Positions 42,574 to 42,993 of a DNA stretch of 42,993 nucleotides are shown piece after piece. The notes under the pieces were generated by a model that searched no databases, had not been told where the DNA came from, and saw only the letters and a program-made list of their open reading frames with translations. The DNA is taken from NCBI RefSeq assembly GCF_016429255.1, contig NZ_JAELUG010000053.1, positions 1-42,993 on the forward strand, read 5' to 3'. The DNA comes from Rhizobium sp. ASV8. GTDB taxonomy: Bacteria; Pseudomonadota; Alphaproteobacteria; Rhizobiales; Rhizobiaceae. Each line of letters opens with the position of its first letter. Position 1 is the first letter of the stretch. The position numbers were made by a program, and so were the translations under genes.

Positions 42574-42993
42574 ATGAGCAACTTATCGTTTTCCCCCAAG
42601 AATGCTGGTCGATCTGGTCTGCGAAACTGGCTCGTAGCCCGCATGCCGGCGATCATCGGCGACGGGGCGTCGACGCTCGTTTCGAAGATCGTCTCCCAAG
42701 TCGTGCAGCTTCTGATTTTTCTGGTTGCCGCGCGCATGTTGGAATCCGCCGAATTTGGCCTCTACGCATTCAGTTCGGCGATCGTGGTCATGCTTGTCGT
42801 CATCGCCGAAGGCGGATGGGGCGAGTTCGTCATGAAGGCCGAATGCACCGAACGGGAACTCGATCAGGTCGGCACGATCTCGATCATTGCCGGCTTGATG
42901 GTGACTTTGCTCGGATCACTTTGCGCCATGACGGCATGGGTCTTTTTCAACCGGCCGCACGAAGCGCTCCTCCTGGCTCTTTTCAGCTGCTGG
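42574..42993 (+). CDS. Wzx-like polysaccharide flippase (C-terminus outside window)
   Basis: The frame is open from the ATG at 42574 to the window edge (140 codons). The product begins MSNLSFSPKNAGRSGLRNWL and soon shows the flippase pattern DGASTLVSKIVSQVVQLLIF, then VAARMLESAEFGLYAFSSAI and GGWGEFVMKAE. This matches the first three helices of oligosaccharide flippases of the MOP superfamily (Wzx, polysaccharide biosynthesis proteins). It would flip the lipid-linked repeat unit made by the upstream transferases across the inner membrane. No strong ribosome site precedes the ATG (ATGATGATCTGCCA), so the start could be a little further downstream. Confidence 0.83.
   Translation, partial: MSNLSFSPKNAGRSGLRNWLVARMPAIIGDGASTLVSKIVSQVVQLLIFLVAARMLESAEFGLYAFSSAIVVMLVVIAEGGWGEFVMKAECTERELDQVGTISIIAGLMVTLLGSLCAMTAWVFFNRPHEALLLALFSCW

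Noticed and set aside
42137..42577. Plus-strand frame of 146 codons with ATGA overlaps to both exoY and the flippase gene
   Set aside because: The double overlap is tempting, but the product has no domain or family pattern, crosses an AT-rich intergenic stretch, and its first third lies opposite a well-patterned small membrane protein. I cannot fully exclude it.

Overview
The window looks like chromosome or megaplasmid DNA of a Rhizobiaceae bacterium (Rhizobium/Agrobacterium/Sinorhizobium group). The basis is GC-rich coding sequence, ExoF/ExoP/ExoY-type exopolysaccharide genes, membrane-bound PuuD-type urate oxidase, and a palindromic intergenic repeat at 2583-2690 that resembles the rhizobial RIME element. 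No rRNA, tRNA, CRISPR array, insertion sequence or phage gene was seen.

Region 1 (1-978) is the truncated N-terminal part of an MFS exporter. Region 2 (1300-20726) is a nearly complete route from purines to central carbon: guanine/hypoxanthine uptake (NCS2 permease), guanine deaminase, xanthine dehydrogenase (xdhA, xdhB, xdhC), membrane urate oxidase with a cytochrome c tail (puuD), hydroxyisourate hydrolase (uraH), a fused allantoinase-OHCU decarboxylase (puuE-uraD), ureidoglycolate lyase (allA), and glyoxylate disposal (gcl, hyi, glxR, glycerate 2-kinase). IclR and LysR regulators sit among them. The allantoate-to-ureidoglycolate step is not encoded here. A Phd/VapC-like toxin-antitoxin pair interrupts the block at 11145-11839.

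Region 3 (21199-33662) is the most unusual. A leftward operon encodes a methylthioribose-kinase-like protein, an MtnA-like aldose-1-phosphate isomerase, a split transketolase and a type IV RuBisCO-like protein. It diverges from a sugar ABC transporter operon. A palindrome between them carries a TTGACA box on each arm. Further on are a SorC-family regulator and a fused class II aldolase/short-chain dehydrogenase, and the regulator's own upstream region contains a related TTGAC palindrome. I infer one regulon for import and breakdown of an unknown sugar, probably a pentose or a 5-modified ribose. Kinase and isomerase would make a ketose 1-phosphate. The aldolase fusion, or the RuBisCO-like protein plus transketolase, would then process it.

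Region 4 (33872-42993) is an exopolysaccharide cluster: a GT4 glycosyltransferase on the minus strand, then rightward an ExoF-like export protein, a 1085-residue Wzz/ATPase/GT2 fusion, another GT4 enzyme, an ExoY-like initiating sugar transferase and the start of a Wzx-like flippase. A 52-residue membrane protein lies antisense after exoY.
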